The notes: generated by a model from the letters alone, not told the origin. Counted from the stretch's first letter, positions 47,372 through 56,466 are shown. The stretch: 64,000 nucleotides of DNA from Burkholderiales bacterium (GCA_016213205.1 JACRAZ010000040.1:1-64000), one strand, 5' to 3'. Program-made: numbers and translations.

Positions 47372-47956
47372 ATGAGCGTGCGAGACAGGGTGCGGGTGCA
47401 GGCGGTGCGGCTGTTGTCGGACCACTGGTCCACCCTGAAGACCACCACCTTCGAGTGGCTGCGCGGTGATGGCCAGTGGCAGACCTGCCAGCGCGAGACC
47501 TACGACAGGGGCGACGGCGCCGCGCTGCTGCTGATCGACCCCATGCGCCGCACCGTGGTGCTGACACGGCAGTTCCGCTACCCGGTGTACATGAACGGCC
47601 ACGATGCGCTGATGATCGAGGTGCCCGCCGGCGCGCTGGACGGCGCCAGCCCCGAGGACTGCATCCGCGCCGAGGCCGAGCAGGAAGTGGGTTACCGGGT
47701 GCACCGCTTGCGCAAGGTGTTCGAGGCCTTCATGAGCCCGGGCGCGGTGACCGAGCGGCTGCACTGCTTCGTGGCCGAGTACGGCCCCGCTGACCGCATC
47801 GGTGCCGGTGGCGGCGTGCATGCCGAGGGCGAGGACATCGAGGTGCTGGAACTCGCGCTGGACGAGGCGCTGGCGATGGTGGCGCGCGGCGAGATCCGCG
47901 ATGCGAAGACGATCATGCTGCTGCAGTACGCGGCGCTGCACGGCGCAGCCGGCTGA
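47372..47956 (+). CDS. Nudix hydrolase, NudK-like, with degenerate Nudix box
   Basis: The 194-residue protein matches GDP-mannose pyrophosphatase NudK/ADP-ribose pyrophosphatase in length and flow (LLSDHWSTLKTTTFEW at the start, VVLTRQFRYPVYMNG in the middle). The box GALDGASPEDCIRAEAEQEVGY aligns with NudK, but the Glu after G-x5 is Ser, and the first Glu of the EExG metal site is Gln, so activity may be reduced or altered. The ATG at 47372 diverges from the peroxidase-P450 gene across 222 nt. MgtC follows 10 nt later. Confidence 0.84.
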   Translation: MSVRDRVRVQAVRLLSDHWSTLKTTTFEWLRGDGQWQTCQRETYDRGDGAALLLIDPMRRTVVLTRQFRYPVYMNGHDALMIEVPAGALDGASPEDCIRAEAEQEVGYRVHRLRKVFEAFMSPGAVTERLHCFVAEYGPADRIGAGGGVHAEGEDIEVLELALDEALAMVARGEIRDAKTIMLLQYAALHGAAG

Positions 47957-47966
47957 CAATCCCGCG

Positions 47967-49271
47967 ATGGACCTGATCGTTGCCCGCAACTTCCTGATCG
48001 CGCTGCTGATCGGCGCGCTGATCGGCATCGAACGCGAGAAGAAGAAGGTCGCCGACCCGAGCCAGGCCTTCGGCGGCATCCGCACCTACACCCTGCTGGC
48101 GCTGCTGGGCGCGGCCTCGGCCTGGCTGGCGCGCGAGCTGGGCACGCCGTGGGTGTTTGCCGCCGTGCTGGCGGTGGTGGGCGCGGCGGTGGTGGCCAGC
48201 TACGTGCTGCAGGGCCGCGCGAGCAACGAGACCCCGGGCCTCACCAGCGAGGTGGCCGCGCTGGTGGTGTGCCTGCTGGGCGCGATGGTGGTGGTGGGCA
48301 ACCCCACGCTCGCGGTGGCGCTGGCGGTGATCACCTCGGCGCTGCTGGCCTACAAGCAGCCGCTGCACGGCATGGTGCAGCGCATCGGCATCGAAGACCT
48401 CTATGCCGGCATCAAGCTGCTGATCGCCTCGTGCATCGTGCTGCCGCTGCTGCCCGACCACACGCTGGACCGCTGGGGCGCGATCAACCCCTACACGCTG
48501 TGGCTGCTGGTGATCCTGATCTCTGGGCTGTCGCTGCTGGGCTACGTGGCGGTGCGCATGCTGGGCCACAGCAACGGCACGGCGATCACCGGCATCGCCG
48601 GCGGGCTGGTCTCGTCCACCGCCACCACGCTGAGCTTTGCGCGCACCAGCGCCGCGGACGCGGCCGCGGATGCCGCGCACCCCGCGCCACCGCATGCCAG
48701 CCACCACGCGCTGTGCGCCGGCATCCTGCTGTCCTGGCTGGTGATGCTGCTGCGCGTGGGCGTGCTGGTGGCGATGCTGAACCCCGCGCTGCTGCCCTCG
48801 CTGGCGGTGACGCTGGGTGCGATGACGCTGGCCAACGCCGGCTTCGCGCTGTGGCACTACCGCGCCAGCCGGCACGACAGCCCACGCGCCGGGCCGGCCG
48901 CGGTGGCGGTGCGCAACCCGTTCAGCCTGAGCGCGGCGATCCGCTTCGGCGCGCTGTTCGCGCTGGTGATGCTGTGCGTGAAGATCGCCCAGGCGCATGC
49001 GCCGGGTTTCGGCGTCTACCTGGTCTCGGCGCTGGCCGGGCTGGTGGACGTAGACGCGATCACGCTGTCCATGGCCGCCAGCGCGCAGGGCGGCGAGTTG
49101 CTGGTGCAGGCCAGCCGGGCCATCACGGTGGCGGTGCTGGCCAACACGCTGGTCAAGGGCGCGATGGTGCTGGTGCTGGGCCGCGGCCCGCTGCGTGGAC
49201 AGCTCACCCGCGCCGCCGGCGGCATCCTGGCCGTGGCGCTGCTGGCGCTGCTGGCGCAGGCCGCGGCCTGA
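47967..49271 (+). CDS. MgtC/SapB-family membrane protein with DUF4010
   Basis: The 434-residue protein with about 12 helices has an N-terminal MgtC-like domain (ARNFLIALLIGALIGIEREKK, FGGIRTYTLLALLGA) and a C-terminal DUF4010 half (GNGTAITGIAGGLVSSTATTLSFAR-like region near 205-230, LVDVDAITLSMAASAQGG near 365). The family is linked to magnesium or membrane-potential homeostasis; the exact job is unknown. Its TGA abuts the TCA (stop on the other strand) of ctaA with no gap. Confidence 0.86.
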   Translation: MDLIVARNFLIALLIGALIGIEREKKKVADPSQAFGGIRTYTLLALLGAASAWLARELGTPWVFAAVLAVVGAAVVASYVLQGRASNETPGLTSEVAALVVCLLGAMVVVGNPTLAVALAVITSALLAYKQPLHGMVQRIGIEDLYAGIKLLIASCIVLPLLPDHTLDRWGAINPYTLWLLVILISGLSLLGYVAVRMLGHSNGTAITGIAGGLVSSTATTLSFARTSAADAAADAAHPAPPHASHHALCAGILLSWLVMLLRVGVLVAMLNPALLPSLAVTLGAMTLANAGFALWHYRASRHDSPRAGPAAVAVRNPFSLSAAIRFGALFALVMLCVKIAQAHAPGFGVYLVSALAGLVDVDAITLSMAASAQGGELLVQASRAITVAVLANTLVKGAMVLVLGRGPLRGQLTRAAGGILAVALLALLAQAAA

Positions 49272-50270
49272 TCAGCGCACCCAGCGCAGCAGCAGCGTCA
49301 GCATCAGCGCGGCGCCGAGGTTGTGCGCCAGCGCCGCCGCCAGCGGCAGCGTGCCGGCCGACAGCCACAGGCCCAAGCCCATCTGCACCACCACCAGGCC
49401 CAGCAGCAGGGCCGCGCCGCGCACGCGGCCCTGGCGCCAGGCCAGCAGGGCGGTCGGCAACAGCAGCAGCAGCAGCACGATGCCCGCCACCCGGTGCAGC
49501 CCCAGCGCCAGCGCGCCGGCCGGGTTCACCGGCCCGGCCGTCGCCGCGGCGAACACCGGTTCGCGCCAGGGGTCGAGCGCGGCCCAGGGCCAGCCTTGCT
49601 GCGCCGCGGCGGCCAAGCAGCCGCCCAGGCCTGAACAGCTCAGGCTCGCGAAGGAGGCGCTCACCAGCCCGCCCAGCAGCACCTGCACGAGCACGCCGCC
49701 CAGCGCCAGCGCGGCCCAGGGCCGCAGCGCACCACGTGGTGGCACGGCAGGCACGGCCAGGCGGGCCGCCAGCGCCAGCATCGCGAAGCCGCCCAGCAGG
49801 TTGCCCAGGGCCACCACCGGCAGCCGCGAGGCCGCCGTGCGCAGGCCCAGCACGGCCAGGAACAGGGCCACCGCCAGCAGCGCCAGCGCGGTGACGAGTT
49901 CGTCGGTGCGCCGCGGTCGCTCGCCCAGCGTGGACAGCACCAGCACGATCACCAGCACCAGCGCCACTGTGGCCACCACCCGGTGCGCCAGCCGCGCCAG
50001 CGCCACCTCGTGCGAGACCGTCTCGTTCTGCGCCATGCCCAGGCCCATCGTGGCGGCGCCGGCAGCGCCGGCCTGTGCCCCGGCCTGCTGCTCGCGCAAG
50101 GCCTGCCCGTAGCACTGGGGCCAGGGCGCGCAGCCGAGCCCGGCCTTGGACAGGCGCAGGAACGCGCTGAGGCTGGTGATGGCCAGCACTAGCACCGCGC
50201 ACAGCAGCGCGATGCGGTGGAAGCTCTGGCGGCGCCGGGCGGTATCCGGGGCGGGGGAGGCAAGCGTCAT
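49272..50270 (-). CDS. ctaA: heme A synthase CtaA/COX15
   Basis: The 332-residue membrane protein oxidises heme O to heme A. Eight helices were counted, with paired histidines near helix ends: HRIALL (about 18), ARLAHRVVA, LGLHRVAG and LAHNLGAALM. CAPWPQCYG, with the loop cysteine pair, sits near 47-55 and is typical of COX15/CtaA. The ATG at 50270 was chosen; an upstream in-frame start would add 20 Gly/His-rich residues. It diverges from the heme-copper operon that holds ctaB, so both heme-O and heme-A steps flank it. Confidence 0.9.
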   Translation of the reverse strand: MTLASPAPDTARRRQSFHRIALLCAVLVLAITSLSAFLRLSKAGLGCAPWPQCYGQALREQQAGAQAGAAGAATMGLGMAQNETVSHEVALARLAHRVVATVALVLVIVLVLSTLGERPRRTDELVTALALLAVALFLAVLGLRTAASRLPVVALGNLLGGFAMLALAARLAVPAVPPRGALRPWAALALGGVLVQVLLGGLVSASFASLSCSGLGGCLAAAAQQGWPWAALDPWREPVFAAATAGPVNPAGALALGLHRVAGIVLLLLLLPTALLAWRQGRVRGAALLLGLVVVQMGLGLWLSAGTLPLAAALAHNLGAALMLTLLLRWVR

Positions 50271-50471
50271 GGCGGGTCCGTGGCCGGGGTGTGCGCCGGC
50301 ATTCTCGGCGTTGCGCAGGCGCCCCGGCAACGCCCCCGAGCCGGCACGCGCGACCTGCCGGATTCTTGTTCTATTCCATTTTTTTGCCGGACCCCGCTGG
50401 CCAGAATCGCCTGCGCCTTATCACCCAGACGGGTGAGAGGCCCCCATTCAGACACGCCGAAGGAGTTGCCG

Positions 50472-50627
50472 ATGGACCAGCCCGATCAAGCCAATGAACC
50501 CGTGCCCTTCATGCAACAGCTGCTGGACAACCCGTTCCTGCTGCTGTTCCTGGGCGTGATGGTGCCGATGGTCGTTTACACGCTGTGGGGCGTGATCGAC
50601 ATCCTGACGATCCCGCTGGCCAAGTAA
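50472..50627 (+). CDS. single-helix small subunit-like membrane protein
   Basis: The 51-residue protein has one membrane helix (about 22-46, PFLLLFLGVMVPMVVYTLWGVIDIL). AGGAG at 50461-50465 with a 6-nt spacer supports it. It precedes the CuA subunit by 42 nt. By position it may be an accessory subunit of the heme-copper enzyme, like CcoQ or CtaF, but no homology was recognised. Confidence 0.7.
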   Translation: MDQPDQANEPVPFMQQLLDNPFLLLFLGVMVPMVVYTLWGVIDILTIPLAK

Positions 50628-50669
50628 GCCCGCGCGGCCGCCGATCACAACCAAGAGAGGGATACACCC

Positions 50670-51209
50670 ATGAGCGCCATCCTGCCGCCCGCAGAACGAC
50701 TTTGGTGGAAACACCCACTGGACCGCGTCGAGGGGACGTGGATCGTCATTGCCTTGATCTGGTGCCTGATCATGTTCTTCATGATGGTCGGCTGGCACAT
50801 CTACGGCAAGCAGAACCTGTCCACCGAAACCTACAAGACCACGCCCGAGAAATTCACCGCCAAGGCGCAGGCCATGGTCGACAAGTACACCGTGCGCACC
50901 GAGACGGCCGACAAGACCCCGGTGGTCGCGCCGCCCGCGGGCAGCGACATCTACATGGTGGCTCGTCTGTGGAGCTTCTGGCCGATTCTCGAGCTCGAGA
51001 AGAACAAGACCTACCGATTGCACCTGACGGCGATGGACTACAACCACGGCTTCTCGCTGCAGCCGGCCAACATCAACATCCAGGTCGTGCCCGGCTACGA
51101 GCACGTGGTCACCGTCACGCCGAATCAGAGCGGCACTTACTCGGTGGTGTGCAACGAGTACTGCGGGATCAACCATCACACGATGGTCGGCCGCATCTAC
51201 GTGAAGTAA
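50670..51209 (+). CDS. norY: CuA subunit II of heme-copper NO reductase-like enzyme (NorY)
   Basis: The 179-residue protein has one N-terminal helix (about 22-44) and a cupredoxin domain with CuA ligands H126, C161, E163, C165, H169 and M172 (CNEYCGINHHTM). It lacks the second helix of aa3 subunit II. With the next gene it forms the two-subunit layout of ba3 oxidases and of the sNOR (norSY) NO reductases of ammonia oxidisers. The following ctaB and SCO genes strengthen the sNOR reading, since norSY sits beside senC in Nitrosomonas. An ordinary oxidase cannot be excluded. Confidence 0.75.
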   Translation: MSAILPPAERLWWKHPLDRVEGTWIVIALIWCLIMFFMMVGWHIYGKQNLSTETYKTTPEKFTAKAQAMVDKYTVRTETADKTPVVAPPAGSDIYMVARLWSFWPILELEKNKTYRLHLTAMDYNHGFSLQPANINIQVVPGYEHVVTVTPNQSGTYSVVCNEYCGINHHTMVGRIYVK

Positions 51210-51224
51210 GGGGGGGAAGTCGAC

Positions 51225-52925
51225 ATGTCCACTTCAACCACATACCGCACCTGCCCGCGCAGCGGGCTGCAATTCGAGGCCAATGCCGAGAAGCTGATGA
51301 TCGTCAACGCCTTCGTGGCGGTGGTCTTCCTGCTCATTGGCGGCGTGCTGGCCATCGGCGTGGCGCTCACGCGCTGGCCCGCGATCCACTGGCTGCCGGC
51401 CGACACCTTCTACCAGGTGCTCACGGCGCACGGCATCGACATGCTGATCTTCTGGATCATCTTCTTCGAAGTCGCGGTGCTGTACTTCGCGTCCTCCACG
51501 CTGCTGCGATGCAGGCTGGCCACACCGAAGATCGCCTGGCTCGCGTTCTGGCTGATGCTCATCGGCGCGCTGATGAACAACATCGCGGTGTTCCAGGGCG
51601 GCTCCAGCGTCATGATGACGTCCTACGTGCCGATGATGGCCGCGCCGCACTTCTACCTCGGGCTGATCCTGTTCGCGGTGGGGGCGCTGATCGCCTGCTT
51701 CGTGTTCTTCGGCACGCTGGTGGTGGCCAAGCGCGACAAGACCTACCAGGGCTCGGTGCCGCTGGTCACCTTCGGCGCCATCACCGCGGCGATCATCGCG
51801 GTGTTCACCATCGCCTCCGGCGCGATCATCCTGATCCCGACCTTCCTGCAATCGGTGGGCCTGGTGAAGGAAGTCGATGCGCTGGTCTACCGCACCATCT
51901 GGTGGGCCTTCGGCCACTCGTCGCAGCAGATCAACGTCTCGGCCCACATCGCCATCTGGTATGCGGCGGCGGCCATCGCCTTCGGCGCCAAGCCGATGAG
52001 CGAGCGCGTCAGCCGTGGCGCCTTCCTGCTGTACATCCTGTTCCTGCAGCTGGCCAGCGCGCACCACCTGCTGGCCGACCCGGGCCTGTCCACCGGCTGG
52101 AAGGTCGTCAACACCAGCTACTTCATGTACTTCGCGGTGCTGGCCTCGATGATCCACGGCCTCACGATCCCCGGCGCGATCGAAGTGGCACAACGCGCCA
52201 AGGGCTACAACAAGGGCCTGTTCGAGTGGCTGCGCAAGGCACCGTGGAGCAACCCCACGTTCTCGGGCGTGTTCATCGCGATCATCGGCTTCGGCTTCCT
52301 GGGTGGCATCTCCGGCGTGATGATGGGCACCGAGCAGCTGAACATGATCATCCACAACACCATCTACGTGCCGGGGCACTTCCACGCCACGGTGGTGGTG
52401 GGCACCACGCTCACGTTCATGGCGCTCACGTACTTCCTGCTGCCGGTGCTGTTCCGTCGTGAAGTGATCAACCCCACGCTGGCGAAGTGGCAGCCGTACC
52501 TCTTCGGCCTGTCGATGTACTTCTTCTGCCTGGTGATGATGGGTGCCGGCACGCTGGGCGTCTCGCGCCGGCACTGGGACATGGCCTTCCAGGGCCATGC
52601 GCTGGCCTACGAATGGCCGGGCGCGGCCTACCTGATGATGGGCCTGGTGGGCATTGCCGGCATCGCGGCCATCATCGGTGGCGCGATCTTCGTGTACATC
52701 ACGGTGGGCACGCTGCTGTGGGGCAAGCGGCTGGACGAAGGCGCCAAGAGCGCCCGCTTCACGCCGATTCCGCCCACCGCGCCCACGGCCGTGGCGCAGA
52801 CCTACGGCTCGGCAGGTTTTGCCGCGCCGGGCACCTTCGCCCTCGCGATGGTGTTCCTGGTGGCCTTCGTGCTGTACTACTTCATCAACTGGAAGTACCT
52901 GTCTCAACTCTGGGGCTTGAGCTGA
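51225..52925 (+). CDS. norS: heme-copper catalytic subunit, sNOR-like (NorS)
   Basis: The 566-residue subunit I has ligands H69 (low-spin heme), H231 and H280/H281 (CuB), and H385/H387 (GHFH; high-spin and low-spin heme). Instead of the oxidase helix-VI motif HPEVY it has HSSQQ at 231-235: the crosslinked tyrosine position is Q235. Loss of that tyrosine argues against normal O2 reduction and for an NO reductase of the sNOR type. cNOR and qNOR motifs (HLWVE) are absent. It lies 15 nt after norY. The call NorS is from ligands and context, not a tree. Confidence 0.78.
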   Translation: MSTSTTYRTCPRSGLQFEANAEKLMIVNAFVAVVFLLIGGVLAIGVALTRWPAIHWLPADTFYQVLTAHGIDMLIFWIIFFEVAVLYFASSTLLRCRLATPKIAWLAFWLMLIGALMNNIAVFQGGSSVMMTSYVPMMAAPHFYLGLILFAVGALIACFVFFGTLVVAKRDKTYQGSVPLVTFGAITAAIIAVFTIASGAIILIPTFLQSVGLVKEVDALVYRTIWWAFGHSSQQINVSAHIAIWYAAAAIAFGAKPMSERVSRGAFLLYILFLQLASAHHLLADPGLSTGWKVVNTSYFMYFAVLASMIHGLTIPGAIEVAQRAKGYNKGLFEWLRKAPWSNPTFSGVFIAIIGFGFLGGISGVMMGTEQLNMIIHNTIYVPGHFHATVVVGTTLTFMALTYFLLPVLFRREVINPTLAKWQPYLFGLSMYFFCLVMMGAGTLGVSRRHWDMAFQGHALAYEWPGAAYLMMGLVGIAGIAAIIGGAIFVYITVGTLLWGKRLDEGAKSARFTPIPPTAPTAVAQTYGSAGFAAPGTFALAMVFLVAFVLYYFINWKYLSQLWGLS

Positions 52926-52936
52926 CCTGAGTCGAC

Positions 52937-52956
52937 GCGGCGCCCTCGGGCGCCGC
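52937..52956 (+). other. intergenic hairpin between norS and ctaB
   Basis: GCGGCGCC (52937-52944) pairs perfectly with GGCGCCGC (52949-52956) across a 4-nt loop, 11 nt past the norS stop. A T5 run follows only 25 nt later, so it is more likely an mRNA 3'-end protector or partial stop than a full terminator. Confidence 0.45.
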
Positions 52957-53015
52957 GCCGGCCTTCGACTCCGCACCACGTTTTTCGCAACCGACAGCCT
53001 CACAGGACACTGGCC

Positions 53016-53912
53016 ATGAACACCACCGTTGCCGTTGCCAGCCGTCGCCCCGCCGGCCTGGCGCGCGAAGTACTCGGTCTCTTCAAGCTGCGCATCGGCG
53101 TGATGATCATGATCACCGCGCTGGTGGGCATGGTGGTCACGCCAGGCGCCAGCCTCAGCCTCGCGCAGGTGCTGGTGCTGGCCTTGTCGGTGCTGGTGGC
53201 CTCCGGCGCCGCCGGGGCCTACAACCAGTACTACGAGCACAACGTCGACCACCTGATGGCGCGCACCCGTGGCCGCCCCTTCGTCACCGGCCGGCTGCGC
53301 CACTCGCCGCTGTGGCTGCTGCTGATCGGCGGGCTGCTCGCCGGCGCGGTGGCCGCGGCCTGGTGGTCGCTCAATGCCCAGGCGGCGCTGTACAACTTCC
53401 TCGGCGCCTTCTTCTACGCGGTGGTCTACACCGTGTGGCTCAAACGCCGCAGCTGGCTCAACATCGTGATCGGTGGCCTGGCCGGCAGCTTCGCGGTGCT
53501 GGCCGGCGCCGCGGCGGTGGATCCGCAACTGGGCCCGCTGCCGCTGCTGCTGGCGCTGGTGCTGTTCCTGTGGACACCGCCCCACTTCTGGAGCCTGGCC
53601 ATCGCCAACCGCGGCGACTACGCCGCCGCCGGCGTGCCCATGCTACCGGTGGTGGTGGGCCCCGAGCGGGCCGCCCGCGTGGTGCTGCACAGCACGGTGG
53701 CGCTGGTGGTGGCCTCGCTGCTGCCGGCGTTCTTCGGTGCCGGCCCGATCTACCTGGCCGGCGCCGTGGCCGGGGGCGGCTACTTCATCGTGAAGGCCTG
53801 GCGCCTGGCACGGGCACCGAGCCGGCCCACCGCGATGGGCTCGTTCTTCGCCTCGCTGGTGCAGCTGAGCCTGCTGCTGGCGGCGGCCACGGTCGACGGA
53901 CTGATGCGATGA
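53016..53912 (+). CDS. ctaB: protoheme IX farnesyltransferase (heme O synthase)
   Basis: The 298-residue UbiA-family enzyme of the inner membrane attaches a hydroxyethylfarnesyl tail to protoheme. It carries the prenyl-diphosphate motif NQYYEHNVDHLMARTRGRP (about 70-88) and the second motif WTPPHFWSLAIANRGDYAAAGVPMLPV (about 188-214, with conserved HFW). It has about nine helices. The gene is between the heme-copper subunits and SCO, so it supplies heme O (or, with ctaA, heme A) to them. Confidence 0.94.
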   Translation: MNTTVAVASRRPAGLAREVLGLFKLRIGVMIMITALVGMVVTPGASLSLAQVLVLALSVLVASGAAGAYNQYYEHNVDHLMARTRGRPFVTGRLRHSPLWLLLIGGLLAGAVAAAWWSLNAQAALYNFLGAFFYAVVYTVWLKRRSWLNIVIGGLAGSFAVLAGAAAVDPQLGPLPLLLALVLFLWTPPHFWSLAIANRGDYAAAGVPMLPVVVGPERAARVVLHSTVALVVASLLPAFFGAGPIYLAGAVAGGGYFIVKAWRLARAPSRPTAMGSFFASLVQLSLLLAAATVDGLMR

Positions 53913-53982
53913 ACCCCGCCCGGCCACCCGCAGGAGACCCCTCCCGCCTGGCTCGACGGGCCGCAGGACCCAAGGTGCCCCG

Positions 53983-54828
53983 ATGACCCGACTGTGCTGG
54001 TGCCTGCTGCGGTGGCTGTTCGCGCTGTGCGCGATGGCCGGCGCGCAGGCGCAGCCCGCGCTCGATGCCGACGCGGCCCTGCGCGACAGCCAGGCCGCCA
54101 TCGGTCGCCAGCTGTCCGACCATGCGCTGCTGGACCGCCAGGGCCAGCCCACCCGGTTGTCGGCCTACCGCGGCAAGCCGCTGCTGGTGAGCTTCATCTA
54201 CACCGGCTGCTTCCAGATCTGCCCCACGACCACGCGCTCGCTGGCCAGTGCCGTCGCCGCGTTGAGCGAGACCTTCGGCGCGGACAAGTTCAACGTCGTC
54301 AGCATCGGCTTCAACCAGCCCTTCGATTCACCCGCGGCGATGCGCACCTTCGCCAAGCAGATGGGCATCGATGCGCCGAACTGGGACTTCCTCAGCCCGC
54401 CGCCGGCCAGCGTGGACGCACTGACACGCGAGTTCGGCTTCCGCTACCAGGCAACGCCGGCCGGCTTCGACCACGTGCTCACCGTGACGGTGGTGGATGC
54501 GCAGGGCAAGATCGTGCAGCAGGTGTACGGCGAACGCCTCTCGCGCGACAAGCTCGGCGAGCCGCTGCGCCGCCTGCTGCGTGATGCCCCGCTGCCGGCC
54601 GAATCGGCGCTCACCGGCCTGGTCGAGCGGGTGCGCATCCTGTGCACCGTGTACGACGAGCAGACCGGCACTTACCGCACCAACTACGGCCTGGTGCTCG
54701 AGATCGCCGGCGGCGTGACCTTCGCGCTGGCCATGATCTGGTTCTTCGTTGCCGAATGGCGAACCCGCCGCAGGCTGCGCCGCGCGCTCAGCCGGGCCGG
54801 CCCGCCGCTGCCGCAGCCCCCGCAGTAG
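53983..54828 (+). CDS. SCO/SenC-type copper chaperone
   Basis: The 281-residue thioredoxin-fold protein has copper ligands C76 and C80 (TGCFQICPTT) and H164 (GFDHVLT). An N-terminal signal or anchor (about 5-24) places it in the periplasm, and a C-terminal membrane helix (about 236-258) is an extra over typical Sco1, giving a two-anchor form. It probably builds CuA in NorY. senC is a neighbour of norSY in Nitrosomonas, as here. The ATG at 53983 follows ctaB after 70 nt. Confidence 0.9.
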   Translation: MTRLCWCLLRWLFALCAMAGAQAQPALDADAALRDSQAAIGRQLSDHALLDRQGQPTRLSAYRGKPLLVSFIYTGCFQICPTTTRSLASAVAALSETFGADKFNVVSIGFNQPFDSPAAMRTFAKQMGIDAPNWDFLSPPPASVDALTREFGFRYQATPAGFDHVLTVTVVDAQGKIVQQVYGERLSRDKLGEPLRRLLRDAPLPAESALTGLVERVRILCTVYDEQTGTYRTNYGLVLEIAGGVTFALAMIWFFVAEWRTRRRLRRALSRAGPPLPQPPQ

Positions 54829-54861
54829 GACGCCGCGCACGCCACCGTTCAGCTGCCTCCC

Positions 54862-56466
54862 GTGCCCCGGTTCCCCATGCATCCCGCCCGTGCCCTGCGC
54901 CTGGCCTCGCTCGATGGCTACCGCCGCCTCGAACAGGCGTTCGATGCGCCCTTCGGCGCCGCGCTGAACCCCTGGCGCCACCTGGGCGCGCTGGGCTTCG
55001 GGTTGTTCTGGCTGCTGGCCATCAGCGGCATCTACCTGTATGCGGTGCTGGACACCTCGGCCCAGGGCGCCTGGCAGTCGATCGACACGCTCTCGCGCGA
55101 GCAGTGGTACCTGGGGGGTGTGCTGCGCAGCCTGCACCGCTATGCGGCCGATGCCTTCATGCTGGTGATGGCCGCTCACCTGCTGCGTGAGCTGCTCGTC
55201 GGCCACTACGCCCGCTTCCGCCGCTTTTCCTGGCTCACCGGCGTGCCGCTGCTGCTGTTCGGTTTTGTCTGCGCGGTGGGGGGCTTCTGGCTCAACTGGG
55301 ACCAGCTCGGCCAGTTCTCGGCCCAGGCCACCGCCGAGTGGCTGGATGCGCTGCCGCTGTTCGCCGCCCCGCTGACCCGCAACTTCCTGCAGGTGGACGC
55401 GGTCAGCGACCGGCTGTTCTCGCTGTTCGTCTTCGTGCACCTGGGCATGCCGCTGCTGCTGGTGTTCGGCCTGTGGTTCCACATCCAGCGCATCAGCCGC
55501 GCGGCGGTGTTTCCGCCGCGCGCGCTGGCGCTGGGCACGCTGGCGGCGCTGCTGGGGCTGGCCCTGGCCGCGCCGGTGATGAGCCATGCGCCCGCCAACC
55601 TGGCCATCGAGCCAGCCCAGCTGGCGCTGGACTGGATCCTGCTGTTCATCCACCCGCTGGCCCGGGCCACCAGCCATGGCGCGGTGTGGGCCCTGCTGGC
55701 CGCGGCGCTGGCAGCGCTGCTGCTGCTGCCCTGGCTGCCCGCGGCCCGCAGCGCGCCGCAGCGCAGCCCCCTTGCCCCACCGGCCCCGGTGGCGGTGGTG
55801 GACCCGGACAACTGCAACGGCTGCCGCCGATGCTTCGACGACTGCCCCTACGCCGCCGTCACGATGGTGCCGCACCCGAACAAGCGCCTGCGCCAGCTGG
55901 CCGAGGTGGATGCCGATCTGTGCGCGAGCTGCGGCATCTGTGTCGGCGCCTGCCCATCCTCCACGCCCTTCCGCAGCGCGGCCGAGCTCGTCACCGGCAT
56001 CGACATGCCCTCCTCCCCGATCGGCCGGCTGCGCCACCAGCTGCAGCAGCGCCTGGCGGCCATGGAGGCCGGTGCACCGCGCCTCGTCGTGTTCGGCTGC
56101 GACCGGGGTGCCCGCGTGGACACGCTGGACGCACCGGACGTGGCCGCCTTCAGCCTGCTGTGCGCGGGGCAGTTGCCGCCCTCCTTCGTTGAGTACGCGC
56201 TGCGCGACGGGGCCGACGGCGTGCTCGTCGCCGGCTGCCAGGGCGTGGGCTGCGAATACCGGCTGGGCCAGCGCTGGACGGCCGAGCGCCTGGCCGGCAC
56301 CCGCGAGCCGCACCTGCGCGCCAGCGTGCCGCGCGAGCGGCTGCTGCAGGCCCAGGCCGATGCCGGCCAGGAGCCCACCTTGCGTGAGGCGCTGCAGCGC
56401 CTGCGCCAGCAGATCAACCCCGCCGCCGCCCCGGCGGCACCCACGGATGCCCCCGCGCATGACTGA
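54862..56466 (+). CDS. cytochrome b-2x[4Fe-4S] ferredoxin-MvhD-like fusion
   Basis: The 534-residue fusion has residues about 35-215 as a cytochrome b N-terminal domain with the four heme ligands H92/H106 and H193/H207. Two more helices follow, then two [4Fe-4S] motifs (C318/321/324/328 and C354/357/360/364). The C-terminal part is like MvhD/FlpD, the delta subunit that links hydrogenase and heterodisulfide reductase (C413, C434, C459, C464). It could pass electrons between quinol and a soluble carrier. Start: GTG 54862 or ATG 54877; neither has a ribosome site. It overlaps the next gene by 8 nt. Confidence 0.78.
   Translation: MPRFPMHPARALRLASLDGYRRLEQAFDAPFGAALNPWRHLGALGFGLFWLLAISGIYLYAVLDTSAQGAWQSIDTLSREQWYLGGVLRSLHRYAADAFMLVMAAHLLRELLVGHYARFRRFSWLTGVPLLLFGFVCAVGGFWLNWDQLGQFSAQATAEWLDALPLFAAPLTRNFLQVDAVSDRLFSLFVFVHLGMPLLLVFGLWFHIQRISRAAVFPPRALALGTLAALLGLALAAPVMSHAPANLAIEPAQLALDWILLFIHPLARATSHGAVWALLAAALAALLLLPWLPAARSAPQRSPLAPPAPVAVVDPDNCNGCRRCFDDCPYAAVTMVPHPNKRLRQLAEVDADLCASCGICVGACPSSTPFRSAAELVTGIDMPSSPIGRLRHQLQQRLAAMEAGAPRLVVFGCDRGARVDTLDAPDVAAFSLLCAGQLPPSFVEYALRDGADGVLVAGCQGVGCEYRLGQRWTAERLAGTREPHLRASVPRERLLQAQADAGQEPTLREALQRLRQQINPAAAPAAPTDAPAHD

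Noticed and set aside
50366-50379. TTGTTCTATTCCAT as an FNR/DNR box upstream of norYS
   Set aside because: Only the left half resembles the consensus; the right half has no RTCAA.
50398-50414. sigma54 -24/-12 element upstream of the norYS genes
   Set aside because: TGGC is present, but GC does not fall 10 bases after GG; spacing fails.
53909-53986. 25-residue frame between ctaB and the SCO gene
   Set aside because: It overlaps both genes, lacks a ribosome site and has no recognisable feature.
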